Source: Chrysomallon squamiferum (taxonomy: Eukaryota > Mollusca > Gastropoda > Neomphalida > Peltospiridae). From it: a DNA stretch of 64,000 nt. The translations under genes and the position numbers were made by a program. The DNA is taken from contig CM022665.1 in NCBI GenBank assembly GCA_012295275.1, forward strand, positions 46,910,595 to 46,974,594. Reading direction: 5' to 3'. Below the pieces are notes generated by a model that made no database searches, was not told the origin of the DNA, and saw nothing but the letters and a program-made list of their open reading frames with translations. Position 1 is the first letter of the stretch, and each line of letters starts with the position of its first letter. This document shows positions 21,026 through 35,000 of the stretch, piece by piece.

Positions 21026-21349
21026 GTAATAATCTGTTATCATGTATTTGTTTTCCGTTATTTTTGGGGTACGAAACATAACAAAAGTATTTCACTAATG
21101 TACTGAAACTAAGGGAAAACACACCCACAGACCCGCACACACACACACCGATATTATTCTGCTCATTTTATCACAATTTTTGAAGAAGACGAAAAAAAAA
21201 AAACTGAAATTGTCAACAATGACACAAATGAATATATTTCATATATTTGTGTTCTGGTTATCTTGGGAATGAAAAGCACGTGACAGTAATTCGTTTAAAA
21301 TTCTGAAGATGAGGAAAATAATTTGTTCTTGATTGGAAAAACATAAACA
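21026..21349 (+). pseudogene. Decayed half copy of the FN3-b exon after B1
   Basis: Positions 21151-21240 resemble the 3' half of the FN3-b exon just upstream (T-C-T-G-C-T-C then TTTATCACAAT, an A-run and ACTGAAATTGT). The frame is broken and no splice sites are kept. A similar remnant follows the third FN3-b exon at 34995-35080, so the duplication predates the larger tandem duplication. Confidence 0.6.
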
Positions 21350-21549
21350 NNNNNNNNNNNNNNNNNNNNNNNNNNNNNNNNNNNNNNNNNNNNNNNNNNN
21401 NNNNNNNNNNNNNNNNNNNNNNNNNNNNNNNNNNNNNNNNNNNNNNNNNNNNNNNNNNNNNNNNNNNNNNNNNNNNNNNNNNNNNNNNNNNNNNNNNNNN
21501 NNNNNNNNNNNNNNNNNNNNNNNNNNNNNNNNNNNNNNNNNNNNNNNNN
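21350..21549. other. Assembly gap (200 N)
   Basis: Exactly 200 ambiguous bases, which suggests a placeholder length. The left side is the flank of the B1 FN3-b exon. The right side matches the 3' flank of genes A and C. The true content may be several kilobases with the missing exons. Confidence 0.99.
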
Positions 21550-21600
21550 GGTTGAACTTAGAAAACTTGTGACAGTTGTTAATAGTTTACAGTATACATT
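21550..21600 (+). other. A/C-type 3' flank after the gap
   Basis: The string GAACTTAGAAAACTTGTGAC and the following AGTTGTTAATA resemble the minus-strand reading of 655-700 downstream of gene A and 55295-55340 downstream of gene C. This suggests that the gene interrupted by the gap ended like genes A and C. Confidence 0.5.
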
Positions 21601-22110
21601 GGGTCGGCAAAAATCGATTATTGACCACATTTTCAAGTTACTATCTCTAGTAGTTTTTACGTACGTCCAAAATCAAAATTAGGTATTCAAAATCGCAATT
21701 ATTCGGGACTTATTCGCATGACGTCATTGACTGCACTGCATCTTTCAGTCAAGTGTCATCTGGGAATTTCGTCTGGCTGGTGTGTAAATAGACAAAAAGC
21801 AGTGGGACTTTTAGCCGTGTTAGTCTTGGTTTACATCAAATTCCATTGAAAATGGTTTACTCGAATTCGGATATGAACTTAACAGTGATATGTTTGTCTG
21901 AGAAAGTTTGGCATAATTCAATAATCTTAGAAGAAATTTCTAGAAAGAAATAGGATAAAACATCAGTAAAAGGAGTGATAAAGCAAGAAAACAAAGACTT
22001 TCCAGGAAAAAAAATGAAATAGGATAAAATGGAGGAAACTATCTGCTTCCAGAAGAACATCAAGACAAAAAGGACAAAAACTGATAAAAATGAAAAATAC
22101 AAATTCCGAC
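21601..22110 (+). mobile_element. Degraded transposon remnant, copy 1 (mariner-like)
   Basis: Similar over about 500 bases to the reverse complement of 54790-55285. Shared strings include CGCATGACGTCATTGA, TCATCTGGGAATTT and CTGAGAAAG. The copy in the gene C flank keeps a short frame with a helix-turn-helix-like start (see 54786-55285). This copy has a stop soon after. Ends are not defined. Confidence 0.45.
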
Positions 22111-24845
22111 TGAATAAAAAAGGGCTGAATAGACTGTGCTATTTTAATGACTGTTTTGCAGTATTTGCCGAAGCTGAATGAGAAAATGAATGCACGAACG
22201 CAGGCGTGTCAGAAATTAAAAAATACAATGTTAGTGAGTCATCTAAGATTTTAATGCCTCCACATTTTCTGACATCACTTTTTGAAATGGTAGAACTGAA
22301 ATTACTGACTGAGGGAAACAAACAGACACGCACGCACACACACACACACACACACAAACACATAAATACATTAGTCTATAATTATTATTACTGTTACACC
22401 TGTTTCGTAAGAACGCTATATTTGAAAGCCATTGTTATGTTTGGAAATCAGCGGTAGTTTGCAATTGTTTGTATGGTGATTTGAATCGAATCAAGTTCTA
22501 AGGATCATATATCAGTTATATTAAGTATGCGAAAAGGTCACTTCAAAATAATATTAACCTAAAATGCAATAAGATAAATCACAACTACAGTAGGTCATAG
22601 TTAAACTACTCCAGCAGACAATTTTGCGCCCTCCGGAAGACCAGCTACTCGGACTGTTCCCCTCAAAATATAGCCCACTTCCATCTTTAAAACATCTTTT
22701 GTGGAAAAAAAAAAAAAAATCACAATTAAACTGCTCAATTTATTTTAGACAACAAGTGTATTTACTACAAAATGCCAACCGTATTAGTATTAAAGAGAAA
22801 ATATCCCGTTATACCAGGATGTTGTGTTTCTTTATTTCAGTTTTCTGTCTTCTTCTAGTAACAGAAATAAAAAATGTACAGAAAGATAACAATTATCTAC
22901 TTGAACAAAATCAATATTCAGGAAGCATCGGTTTTGAAGCTACGTTTCTCATCGAATAATTGTGATACAGTCATTAGATTTTGCATCTTTTACTTTTGTA
23001 TATCTGACGAGAGTGTGTGTTTGTTCATTTGTTATGATATATAAATTTCAATTTGGCACCGCCAAATAATTCTGTCAGCAGCTAACCTGCACAAATTAGA
23101 AAAGTTATGTTTTCTGCTGGGGTGTTTAAAAAATATATATATGTTTTAAACTCTTCACAGTTGAACATTAAGTTAACAGAAAGACCGACTATGACAACAG
23201 TTTACATTATTCATTATAAATTGAAAAGTTCTGAAATAATTGACAAAAATTAAGTTAGTAAATAATGAATGTTCATACTGACTGAAATAATTGGAAATAA
23301 ATAATCGATTTAACTGTGATTATTATTATTATTATTATTATAATCATCATCATCATCATCATTTTATTTATGTCCGTTTTTTATTTATTTATTTATTTAT
23401 ATTTTTATTATTTGTTTCTTTGCTTTTATTTTTTAATTATTCATTTATTATATATTTAAATTTTATTACATTATTTATTTTTTAATTATCTATTATCATT
23501 TATTTATTTATCAAGATTTTTTTTTTTTCAGTTTTTTAACATTAGATAAATATAATAAAATATGTATGTTCGCCATTATCTCACCTGACAGTTTCTTTTG
23601 TCGTTCTTTCACACGATTCCTATCACAAGAAGACTGTCAGTTTTATTTTATATAGAGATTAGGAAGATGATTTGTATGCACATTAACCTGTATTAGGTTC
23701 AGTGTTGACACACTTCCTTAATATCGTCTACACGTAATTTTTGTTATAGTAACTAGATATGTTAACGAATCAGAGAGTTTTGTATTTAATTACTTTATTT
23801 ATTTATTTATTATTACTACTACTACTATTAGTAGTAGTAGTAGTTGTTGTTGTTGTTGTTGTTGTCGTAGTAGTAGTGATAGAATAGCAATTAGATAAAT
23901 TAATTATTCATTGTTTCTCTGGTAGTAGTTACCTTAATTATTCAGTTTTTAATAAGGTAAGGTGTTGATTTTATCGATTTATTACATTATTATTTATTAT
24001 TATTATTATCTTTTTTCTTTTTCCGTTTTTTTTTTTTTTTTTTTTGAGAATCTTGAATTAACTTTTGATGCCGTGATATATTAATAGTTGTTTTTATTTC
24101 GTTCTTAAACAAATGTATGTGTGTCTGTGAGTCGGCCTCGGGTTTCTGAATTTTTCTGTCATTATCTCCAATTCCTTTTTCCGATTATTTTTCACGTTGT
24201 GAAACTGCACATAATCTGTGTGCGTGTGTGTGTGTTTGTGATTCAAGATTATTTGAAGAAATAATGACCTTAATACGATATTTTTCCAGGCGATGTTTTT
24301 AAAAGTACCCGTCCTTTCTTGTTTTATACAAATAAATACACATATACTTGCGCGCACTCTGACAACAATTAAAACATTATTTGTGAAGTTTTAATTACAA
24401 AAATTAAGGGACTTAAATAAGGATTTGTAATAAAACCAGCTGACATGAAATATCAAATCATACTGTCTTTACTTTTAATAGTACACCCAGAAGCTATATT
24501 TACCAACTATTTTAATTGTACTCCTGATCAACAATATTCACGATAAACAAACAAAAGTTAATTATTTCATTTGTATCTAAACTGCATGACATCAACAACG
24601 TTTTTGACCACGTTTAGACAGCTTGGCAAAGTTCTTCGTTTATATTCAAACTGATCATCATTTATAAAGTATTTTAACCACATAAGTCAAGAACGTAACA
24701 ATAAATTAACATTCAGTATGACAGTTACATTGCCCTGAGACGAGAGAAATATTTTTCATAATCTCATGTTTCAAACTTTGTACCCTACCCTCTCCGACGT
24801 TTCTTTAAATCTCTCTAGATTATTATCACAGTTACTTTACTACAG

Positions 24846-25060
24846 TAATGTGAGAGTACTATCTGTCCTAAAACATCCCTTTAAATCCCTACCGTTAAAT
24901 CCTTCTAGCTACTACATGATACTACAGTTTGAGGGTACTACCAATCCTATAACATTTCTTCAGATCTCTCCCTTCAAATCGCTCTAGATTGTTGTTATCA
25001 TTATTAGATTGTTATTACCATAATCTAAGAGTTCTACCGATCCTGAAACATCCCTCCCAA
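24846..25060. repeat. Three diverged copies of an ~85-base unit
   Basis: Units beginning near 24848, 24931 and 25026 share a GAG-GTACTA/GTTCTACC-TCCT-AAACAT core and a CCTTCAAATC-like segment. One related unit is present at about 13737 upstream of B1, so the unit was amplified or lost after the duplication. Confidence 0.5.
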
Positions 25061-25531
25061 GATGATGCACAAACTAAATCTACTACCAAACCTTCTGAAT
25101 ACTCGGGCTGCTATTAAATACATTTTCTAGGCCTGTTTTGAAAATCGGCTCCAGGCCTAATAATTTATTCAGTTTGAAAACGCGCTGTGTGTCATCTTTT
25201 AAAACCACTTGATAAAAACAAACAGCGTCAGTATTCAAGACTAACACAAGTACAAGCACAGGAAATGTATGAGGAAGATTTCCAGTTTAAACAACAATGA
25301 ACCAGTTTCTGGAGTAACAATGAATGGAAAAGAGCTCGATATAGCGCATGTGTGTGTGTTTGTGTGTGTGTGTGTATGTGTGTGATTGTGTGTGCATGCT
25401 TGTTTGTGGATAAATATATATGCTGATGTATAATGTGTATTTGTAAATGTATGTCTGTGTACATAAGTATGTATCCGTGTGTTTGTATGCGTGTATTTTA
25501 TTTCTTCAGGTGAGTCACATCATATATAAGT

Positions 25532-25760
25532 AACTAAATGACGTTCTCTGCTTTCATTCTCGTTGTTGTCAATTTCAGATTTGACCACGTCTTCCTCCAC
25601 GTCTGTCTGATACGGAGTCTGTCTCTTAATTGGGACACTCATCTTGTTCTGGGTACATCACTGGACTCTCTGTGTCCGTGTGAGTTACGCAGCCCTCAAC
25701 TGTGCCCTCAAACTACTGTTACGTTCATTAGAATTCTGGGTTTCTTGTTTGCAATACCTG
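25532..25760 (-). pseudogene. Decayed copy of the orphan acidic reading frame
   Basis: The match to 14299-14522 is clear (Y-P-E-Q-D-E, S-E-I-D-N-N-E-N-E-S), but a change after the D-E codons gives an in-frame stop and the following frame is shifted. It shows that the fragment is not under coding constraint in this copy. Confidence 0.45.
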
Positions 25761-26258
25761 TAGCAGAAAACTAAATAATTATGCAGTGCATATGTTCTTC
25801 ATACGCACACACACACACACACAAACACATTTGTCTAACTATCTATTTGTGTTTATGTATTAAAGAACAGACGGCCTTTATCTCATAATATAAATTGTAC
25901 CACTCTATAGTATGTATGTAGCTATGTATGTGTATGTGCATGTATGTATATGTATATATATATATGTATATATGTATGTATGTATGTGTGTGTGTGTGTG
26001 TGTGTGTCTGTGCAGACACACACAAATACACATATACATAAACAATTACATGCAATTCTTGTTATGTATCTGTACTTATACAAGCACATATATTTCGTTT
26101 ATGCCGGAAGTTAATGAATGAAACTTGTTCACTGTCATTGTTAACGCTTAAAACGTTTTAGAAAGTTCGAGTTTTATTTTACAAAGAGGAAGATAAAACA
26201 CGAGCGCAAACTGGAAAGTGAAAAAAGTTTCACACTGGACAAGTCTGGAAGCAGGAGA

Positions 26259-26312
26259 ATGTTATCTGGTTTAATATCAGTGATAGCTGTCACCTTGCTC
26301 TGTTGTATTCAG
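26259..26312 (+). CDS. B2 exon 1: signal peptide
   Basis: Eighteen codons, the same peptide as B1 exon 1, followed by a GTAAAA donor. Both the preceding 100 bases and the start of the intron are nearly identical to B1. Confidence 0.85.
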
Positions 26313-26602
26313 GTAAAATGTTTTCATCTCTTTCATCTTTTTATTATTTGTTGTAAAATCTCATTAATGATTTCTTTTATTTATTACAGTCGTCTTGGTT
26401 TGTTTTGAAAGGTGATAGATAATGTGTGCCAGTAAGTTAATGAACTTAAAACGTTGGTAGATTTAAATTGTTTCGTTTTTTAAATGAAAATAATTTTAAT
26501 ATGGCCTGCTCCATCTACCCACAAAAACCTTTCTCCTTGTTTGTTCAACACATTTCAGTATTTCAATATTTATCTGATTATGTTAAAGATCTGTGAACTT
26601 TT

Positions 26603-26657
<55 letters not shown>

Positions 26658-29600
26658 TAACAATAAAACAGAGTAAAAAATAAAACCAAAACAAACCCAA
26701 AACCCTATTAAAAATATATATATATGTATTAGAAAATATTAAAAAAACCCATAAAAATTATGAAAAGTAGAAAAAGAGATACCATACAAATCCCAATAAA
26801 TAAATAACAAATAAAAATGCATCAACTAATAAATAAACAATAAATAATAAAATAATATATAAAATAGCAGTAAATAAATCAATAAATAATTATACAAATA
26901 ATCAAACAAACAAACAGTCATCATCACCACAGTTAAACCTGTTTTTTATTTCTTCAGCTGTTCTGATATATTCAAGTACACATAGCTATCTGGAAACACT
27001 ATTTTATCCCTTAGTCAATCTATTTTTTTCATTTATTTTAATCATTATATTAAATATTGTTTTTATTCTAAGAGTAACGTAACTTGTCATATTTCTCACT
27101 AACTTAATGTAAAACAGGAATTTTTTCTAATTTCAATCTTCGCTGTTATATATATACAAACATATACATATATATATATATGCACATATACAGCTTGTTC
27201 GTGCTTTCATTTTTTCATTCAGCTTCGGTAAATATAACAAAATAGTTATTAAAATAGTAAAGTTTATGACAATTACTAAATACACTTCCCCCACACTAAT
27301 TACTAAAAGATCAATTTGAAACATAAAATAACAACTTATTGACGATCAACTGTGTTGATTCATGTCGAGTCGAGAGGTGGGACATGAACATCCTTTTTAA
27401 CGATGTTTTCCTGAAGTATTTGAGAGGGGAAACATTCTCTTCTCTTCACTCAAATTTTTAAAAGTGCTGAAATCCGAGCCTCACCGGAATAAACTTCGGT
27501 CACATTTTAAACGACACAGTTTCTTCCTTTTTCACTACAAACGCCACTGTACTTGTGACGGAAGAATGTTTTTATGCGTCTCATTGTCTCATTGTCTGCC
27601 GAATCAGCAAAAGGCTGAGTGGATCGCGGGATTAATCATCTGTAAGAGTTCAGGCTGGACTTGTGTAACTAGTCATATACATATATTTGCTGTTCTGATT
27701 GTACTAACCCTTATGTGATTGTTGTGACAAATTACAATCATTCTATCCATCTATATTATTTTGTTTTGAATATTTGGCGCTAGTGTCTTCTGTTTGTTGT
27801 GTTCTAGAGTACAAAAAGGTGCTGCGGTACATACATACATACATACATATACATTAAGGGCTGTCAAAATTTTCGTTATTTTCCAAAACTGTCCACAGAA
27901 CACGATACCTTGTAAATAAAAATAATTAATAATACTTTAATTGTTAAATGTTTTTTCTATAGAAAGAACATTATTACAAATGTGATTGCGTAACGAAGGC
28001 CATGGAACTGGATTTCATCATAAAACAAGCAAAAAGATACATGGCACAACTATGATTCCTTCAACTTCGATTAAATTCTGAGTAACTATTTACGTATAGA
28101 GAAAAACGAACACATTGCTTGTCTTCTTACCATGTCATCCGTCACAACCGATCAGAGTTAAGTATTTAGATATGATGGTCCTGAACATCAACAAAATGGT
28201 CCCAGACATCTAGCTCTTAAATTTTAAATAAATAAAAGGACGTAAGACTTTTCCTTAGTAATAAGATATCCATTTACAAAATGTTTTTAAAAAAACGACT
28301 GAATTATTGTTCTAACCCCCCCACAAAACAAAACTATAACAAAACACTGACCATCGATCACTGCTATTAATGAGAAATATTTACACACCTGAATATTGAT
28401 TATTATTAAAGCACTGGAATTTCTGGCTATATTAATCACATCTATATTAATTGCTATGTTATTAAGTTACTAGAACATTTTTTAAACGTCTACTATGTAT
28501 AATGTTACTGAAGACAATATATAATTATTATTTTTTAATTGTTTCAGATTTCAGTGTGTTCTTTAGGTGCAGAGTGTGAAACAACAGACAACTGTACCGT
28601 AGATAACAGTTTCTGTAATAACAGTGTGTGTCAGTGTAGTGATGGCTACTATCAACAAAACACAACATGTTTACCTAGTAAGTTGTCATAATATAGAAAA
28701 GAAGGTGTGCATGCATCTGCTTTTTTTCGTTCTCTTTACATTCGTTTATAATCGATCAAACATTTGTTTTCTGTCTGTTTTTCTTCAAAACGTATCATCA
28801 AGATAACAAAATAGTACCAGGTGTGACATAAGATGAGTTGAAATTCAAAACATTTACCATGCTGACAGAAGGAGATCATGTGAACAACTAACTGAACAGT
28901 GTTACTGTTGAGATTAGAGGTTGATAATAAAAACAGTTCTTACGAACTTGTATTTAGATTAAATTAACTGAGATAAACATGTTAACTGACTGAACATAAT
29001 TAAATGTAACGATTATAATTTTACAACTACGCATGTAGGGGCCCGAGACATGAAGAAGCAGACTGCATGTAATCGTAAACAAACACAAGAATAAATCTTT
29101 TGTTAAGTCACTTTACCTTTTATTGCATCAGTCTGCACAAAATATTTAATTGAAGCCTCCCCCTTTTGAAACTAGAATTACATGCGACAAGTCAAGTGAA
29201 ATCGATTGCACATAGCTTATTCATTCTAGCAATTGCTTAGAATTATTACTTTTTTATTATTAATTGGTGCATGTATCGCAACAGAATAAACAATTAACCA
29301 CAACATACAGTGGTTGTAGATAAAATGATTTACAGTGAAACTAGCAATGTTACTTAGGAAACTTATACTTTACAGAAACATTGCTTTTATACGGTATTGA
29401 AATAATTTTGAACGGTCTAGTATTACATTTAATAGAAATACTGAAACAAACATATTTTTTGGTTTAAAAGTATATTGTTTAATAATTTCATAAATATGTT
29501 ATTTGTTTGAAATTTTTCTGTTACAGAAATTGGTTACAATATGACTTGCAGGAAACACGATGTGTGCTTGGACTCTCATGCTGTTTGTCTAATGGAAAAT

Positions 29601-32040
29601 AAATGTTTCTGCAGAAAAAGATACTTTTGGAGTTCATCGTCTAATGTTTGTAAACCAAGTAAGTAATAAGATTCAGTTTTAAACTGAAGATACCATTTAA
29701 TCATTAAACAGTTATTGGAAATATGAATTTTAAGCAGAAAATTAACAATTTTCGCTGATTCTCGAGAATAGACTAAAACAAAAATAAAATCTAAAAGGCA
29801 AGTTATGCATTTAAGAATGATTAAAATGCATAGAATGAATTACTGCCAGATTTGTAAAGAAATTACATCTCCAGATTTTTTACAAGCTAATGTTAACATC
29901 TTGGACTATTACTGTAACTAAAAGCCATTTTAAAGCTGATGTGATCAACGAGGCTAAAGACAATATGAAAAGATTGTGAATCCTTAAGTAAGTGAAGATT
30001 TAGAATTCTTATGGAATTGCCTTTCCATCAACAGCATTATGAAGATCAGATCCCTGTTGATGAAATCCGGGGCAGTAAAGACTGGTTACCAAAAATATCA
30101 AATTTCAAGAGGCATATTTCGAAAAGTATTTGTTAATTGAAGATTAAATTTGATGTTCATGTGTTTAGACAAACCCAAACTTGAATATGTTTTTATCAAT
30201 TGACTTGCAACTATACATTTCATTGAATGTTACCTGAACTGATGTTTACACAAACAGTTTTTTTTTTTTTTTAAATTATTATTGTAAATCTAAGTGTTTA
30301 AAATTTTACAAGGTAAACAAGGTAAGTATAGCATTTAGTATTTGTTAGAAGTAAAAGTTTCATTAAGCTGAAAATATATTCGGGTTGCTACAAACAGTAA
30401 AAACTTAGAGATACTAAAATTTTTGAGAAATAATGTTAATAGTAACTGTATAATAATAAATGAATTCTAAAATAAAACAGGGTATAACAAGATGTGTTGA
30501 AACCAAAGTCTTTTCAACACTTTACTCCATTAATATATGTCAACACAAATCTGAGACTCATATAATCAATGTATATGTAACTTACTGATACATACTAGTT
30601 TTTTGCATATACTATTTTAGGGATATTTAAATAAAGCACATATTACATATTAAAGTTTTCTATTTATTTTTCTTATTTATTTATATATAATTATTTATTT
30701 TGTGTTTGGTTTTGTTCGCCAGTGACTGATCTGAAAGTAAAGGGCATCAGTTTTACAAACACAAATCGTGAAAACACCACAGTCACATGGCAGCAGGATG
30801 GTGAGTTTTCTGTAATATCCAGATATAGAATATCATGGACACCAGGCAATGGCACAGAGACTGAATCGAATACCTCAAGAGAATCACTGATAACCAAGTT
30901 GAAAGCTGGAACAGAGTACACAGTGACTGTAACAACAGTTATTAATGACAACACAAAAACGAAGAGAATTAACGAAACAGCAACAGTTACAACCAGTGAG
31001 TGGTGTTTGTTCTTTTGTTCATCTAAATGTTAAAATGACGCTAATATATGCAGAAAACTTCCATATATGAAATGTCTAGATAATGATACATGAATATATA
31101 AACAATTTTAAAGTAAAAGTTGAAGAATTCTGCTTAATGCTTGTTAGAAATATTGACATTAACTACATGTTGAAATACATTCAACTAATTTTAAAATACA
31201 TAAATAACAGTGTTTAATAATAAACAACATTTGTTGTCGCCAGTTCAAGCTCTGAAAGGAACCTGTACAAATACAACACAGTGTGGAGAACAGTATTTTG
31301 CTGAATGTTTTGATGGAAGATTTTGTAGATGCATTTCGGGACGATACAGAAATATTGATGGAGAATGTGATTTAGGTTGGTGACATAAAAACGGTATAAT
31401 ATTTCTTTTCAATATGGTGCAGATAACGAAAAGGAAAACTGAAAGTCGTCTAAAAATATTTCCCGTTTTTATAAAGAATCTTTTAGAAAACACAAACAAA
31501 ACAACATTAGATGAATAATTATTTTAGTTAGCATTTAAAACATAAAACAGACATGATATATTAATGTATCTTGTTTATAGTTATATTGCAGCCATGGTTC
31601 ATTAACATGGAAAATGATTAGAATGGATTTTAATTTTCAGTGGAAGAGTTACGAGTGAGTTATTTTAATCACAGCCAAGATTCACCATGGAGTGAGAAAT
31701 TCACATGGACGTCATCAAGGAACCTGTCTAAAGCACCTGATATGTCCATCATTTACCAGGTTACAGTGAATCCTGGACATTTCTCAGCGAACACATCTGG
31801 AAATTCATTGACAGTACAGAATCTGACAGCTGGAAAAAAATATTCTGCTCAATTTATCATAATGTTTCTACAAGACGAGAAAACTGAAATGGTCAGCAAT
31901 GAAACAATTCAATTTACAACACAAAGTAATAATTTATCATGTATTTGATCTCCGTTATTTTTGGGGTATGAAAAATAAGAAAAGTATTTCACTAATATAC
32001 AGAAAGAAAGGGAAAACACACCCATACAACTACACCCACA

Positions 32041-32071
<31 letters not shown>

Positions 32072-35000
32072 CTTCTCTGATACTCCAGTCAAAGTTTAGC
32101 TTCATGAATTACTTTTATTACTTCTCATGTTCCAAAACAAGCAGTTATCAAACTAATGACTTTGTAAGTATATATGTACATACTTAAAGAATCGCATGAG
32201 ACAACTCAAATGAAATCGGTTACACATAGATTTGTCATTCTAGCAATTGCTTAGAATTATTACTTTTGTATTATTATTAATTGGTGCATGTATCTAAACA
32301 GAATAAACAATTAGCCACAACATACAGTGGCTATAGATAAAATTATTTAGTGAAACTAGCAATGTTACTTAGGAAACTCATACTTTACAGAAACATTGCT
32401 TTTATACGGTATTGAAATAATTCAGAATGGACTAGCATTATATTTAACAGAAATATTGAAACAAACCTATTTTCTTGTTAATAAGTATATTGTATAATAA
32501 TTTCATAAATATGTTATTTGTTTGAAATATTTCTGTTACAGAAATTGGTTACAATATGACTTGCAGGAAACGTGATGTGTGCTTGAACTCTCATGCTGTT
32601 TGTGTAAATGAAAGTAAATGTTTTTGCAGAAATAGATACTTTTGGAGTTCGTCGTCCAGTATTTGTAAACCAAGTAAGTAATAAGATTCAGTTTTAAACT
32701 GAAGATACCATTTAATCATTAAAAAATTATAGGAAATATTAATTTTAAGCAGAAAATTAACAATTTTCGCTGATTCTAGAGAATAGACTAAAACAAAAAT
32801 AAAATCTAAAAGGCAAGTTATGCATTTAAGAATGATTAAAATGCACAGAATGAATTACTGTAAAGAAATTACATCTCCAGATTTTTTTACAAGCTAATGT
32901 TAACATCTTGGACTATTATTGTAACTAAAAGTCATTTTAAAGCTGATGTGATCAACGAGGCTAAAGACAATATGAAAAGTCTGTGAATCCTTAAGTAAGT
33001 GAAGATTTAGAATTCTTATGGAATTGCCTTTCCATCAACAACATTATGAAGATCAGATCCCTGGTTGCTGAAATCCAGGGCAGTAAAGACTGGTTACCCA
33101 AAATATCAAATTTCAAGGGGGCGAATTTTCAAAAGTATTGGTTAATTGAAGATTAAATTTGATGTTCGTGTGTTTAGACAAACCCAAAGTCGAATATCTC
33201 TTTTTATCAGTTGAGTTGCAACTATTCATTTTATTGAATGTGACATGAACTGATCTTTTCACAAACACAGTTTTGTTTTATTGTAAATATAAGTGTTTAA
33301 AATTTTACAAGGTAAACATATTTAGTATAGCATTTAATATTTGTTAGAAGTAAAAGTTTCATTAAGCTGAAAATATATACGGGTTGCTACAAACAGTAAA
33401 CACTTAGAGATACTGAAATTTTTGAGAAATAATGTTAAAAGTAACTGTATAATAATAAATTAATTCTAAAATAAAACAGGGTATAACAAGATGTGTTGAA
33501 ACCAAAGTCTTTTCAACACTTTACTCCATTAATAAATGTCAACACAAATAATGTGTGAAAACATTAAAATCTTAGAATCATATAATCAATGTATATGTAA
33601 CTTACTGGTACGAACTAGTTGTTTGCGTATTCCATTTTAGGGATATTTAAATAAAGCTTAGAAAATATTACATATTATAGTTTACTATTTATTTTTCTTA
33701 TTTATTTTGTTTTTGGTTTTGTTCGCCAGAGACTGATCTGAAAGTAAAGGGCATCCATTTTACAAATACAAATCGTGAAAACACCACAGTGACATGGCAG
33801 CAGGAGGGTGAGCTTTCTGTAATATCCAGATATAGAATATCATGGACACCAGGCAATGGCAAAAAGAGGGAATCGAGTACCTCAAGAGAATCATTGATAA
33901 CCAAGTTGAAAGCTGGAACAGAGTACACGGTGACTCTAACAACAGTTATTAATGACAACACAAAAACGAAGAGAATTAACGAAACAGCAACAGTTACAAC
34001 CAGTGAGTGGTGTTTGTTCTTTTGTTCATCTAAATGTTAAATTGACGCTAATATATACAGAAAACTTCCATATATGAAATGTCTAGATAATGATACATGA
34101 ATTTATATACAATTTTAAAGTAAAAGTTGAAGAATTCTGCTTAATGCTTGTTAGAAATATTGACATTAACCACATGTTGAAATACATTCAACTAATTTTA
34201 AAATACATAATAATAAACAACATTTGTTGTCGCTAGTTCAAGCTTTGAAAGGAACATGTACGAATACAGCACAATGCGGAAGACAGTATTTTGCTGAATG
34301 TTTTGCTGGAAGATTTTGTCGATGTATTTCTGGACGATACAGAAATATTGATGGAGAATGTCATTTAGGTATGTGACTTAAACACAGTATCTGTTTTCAT
34401 TTCAATATAGCGCATTGTATTTAGAAGTGACATACTGGAACTTTAAGTAGATGACTGAGGGAAATAAAACACATTTTGTTTTGTAATATATAGACTGAGT
34501 GGAAAATAACATGAACAGAAAGTATCTCATGTATGAAATAAAAATCTGTAAGAAAACTGAGTAGTAATTGTAAACAATTTTTTGTTGTTCTTCTTGGTGT
34601 TTCAATAATATAGATGATTATATTTGTGTTTCAGTTGAAGAGTTACGAGTGAGTTATTTTAATCACAGCCAAGATTCACCATGGAGTGAGAAATTTTCAT
34701 GGACGTCATCAACAAAACTCTCTAAAGCACCTGACATGTCCATCACTTACCAGGTTACAGTGAACCCTGGACATTTCTCAAAGAAGACATCTGGAAGTTC
34801 AGTGACTTTGCAGAATCTGAAAGCTGGAAAAAAATATTCTGCTCAATTTATCATAATGTTTCAACAAGATGAAAAAATTGAAATTGTCAACAATGAAACA
34901 GTTGAATTTACAACACAAAGTAATAATCTTTATCATGTATTTGTTTTCAGTTATTTTTGGGGTATGAAAGATAACAGAAGTATTTCACTAATGTATTTTA

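Larger units (their letters stand above)
22111..26258. other. Intergenic region upstream of B2
   Basis: No gene is supported. It holds CA and triplet microsatellites (22326-22355, 23319-23361), a TAC/TAG palindromic repeat (23814-23843), poly-T runs, and, from about 24845, a diverged copy of the B1 upstream region (13730-15025). Short open frames here are low-complexity or lack splice context. Confidence 0.65.
29185..32190 (+). repeat. Cassette copy 1: ~3.0 kb segment with four exons
   Basis: This segment, introns included, is repeated directly at about 32192-35200, and a third copy is in B1 (about 18340-21300). Exon offsets between the B2 copies are 3015, 3007, 2993 and 2994 bases, so they differ only by small indels. 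All exons are phase 1-1, so the duplication keeps the frame. Confidence 0.85.

Noticed and set aside
21295-21636. Frames spanning the run of N
   Set aside because: They exist only because N is translated as unknown residues.
22624-22959. 111-codon frame on the plus strand
   Set aside because: Lys-rich and spanning an A-run, with no splice context, homologous copy or recognisable motif.
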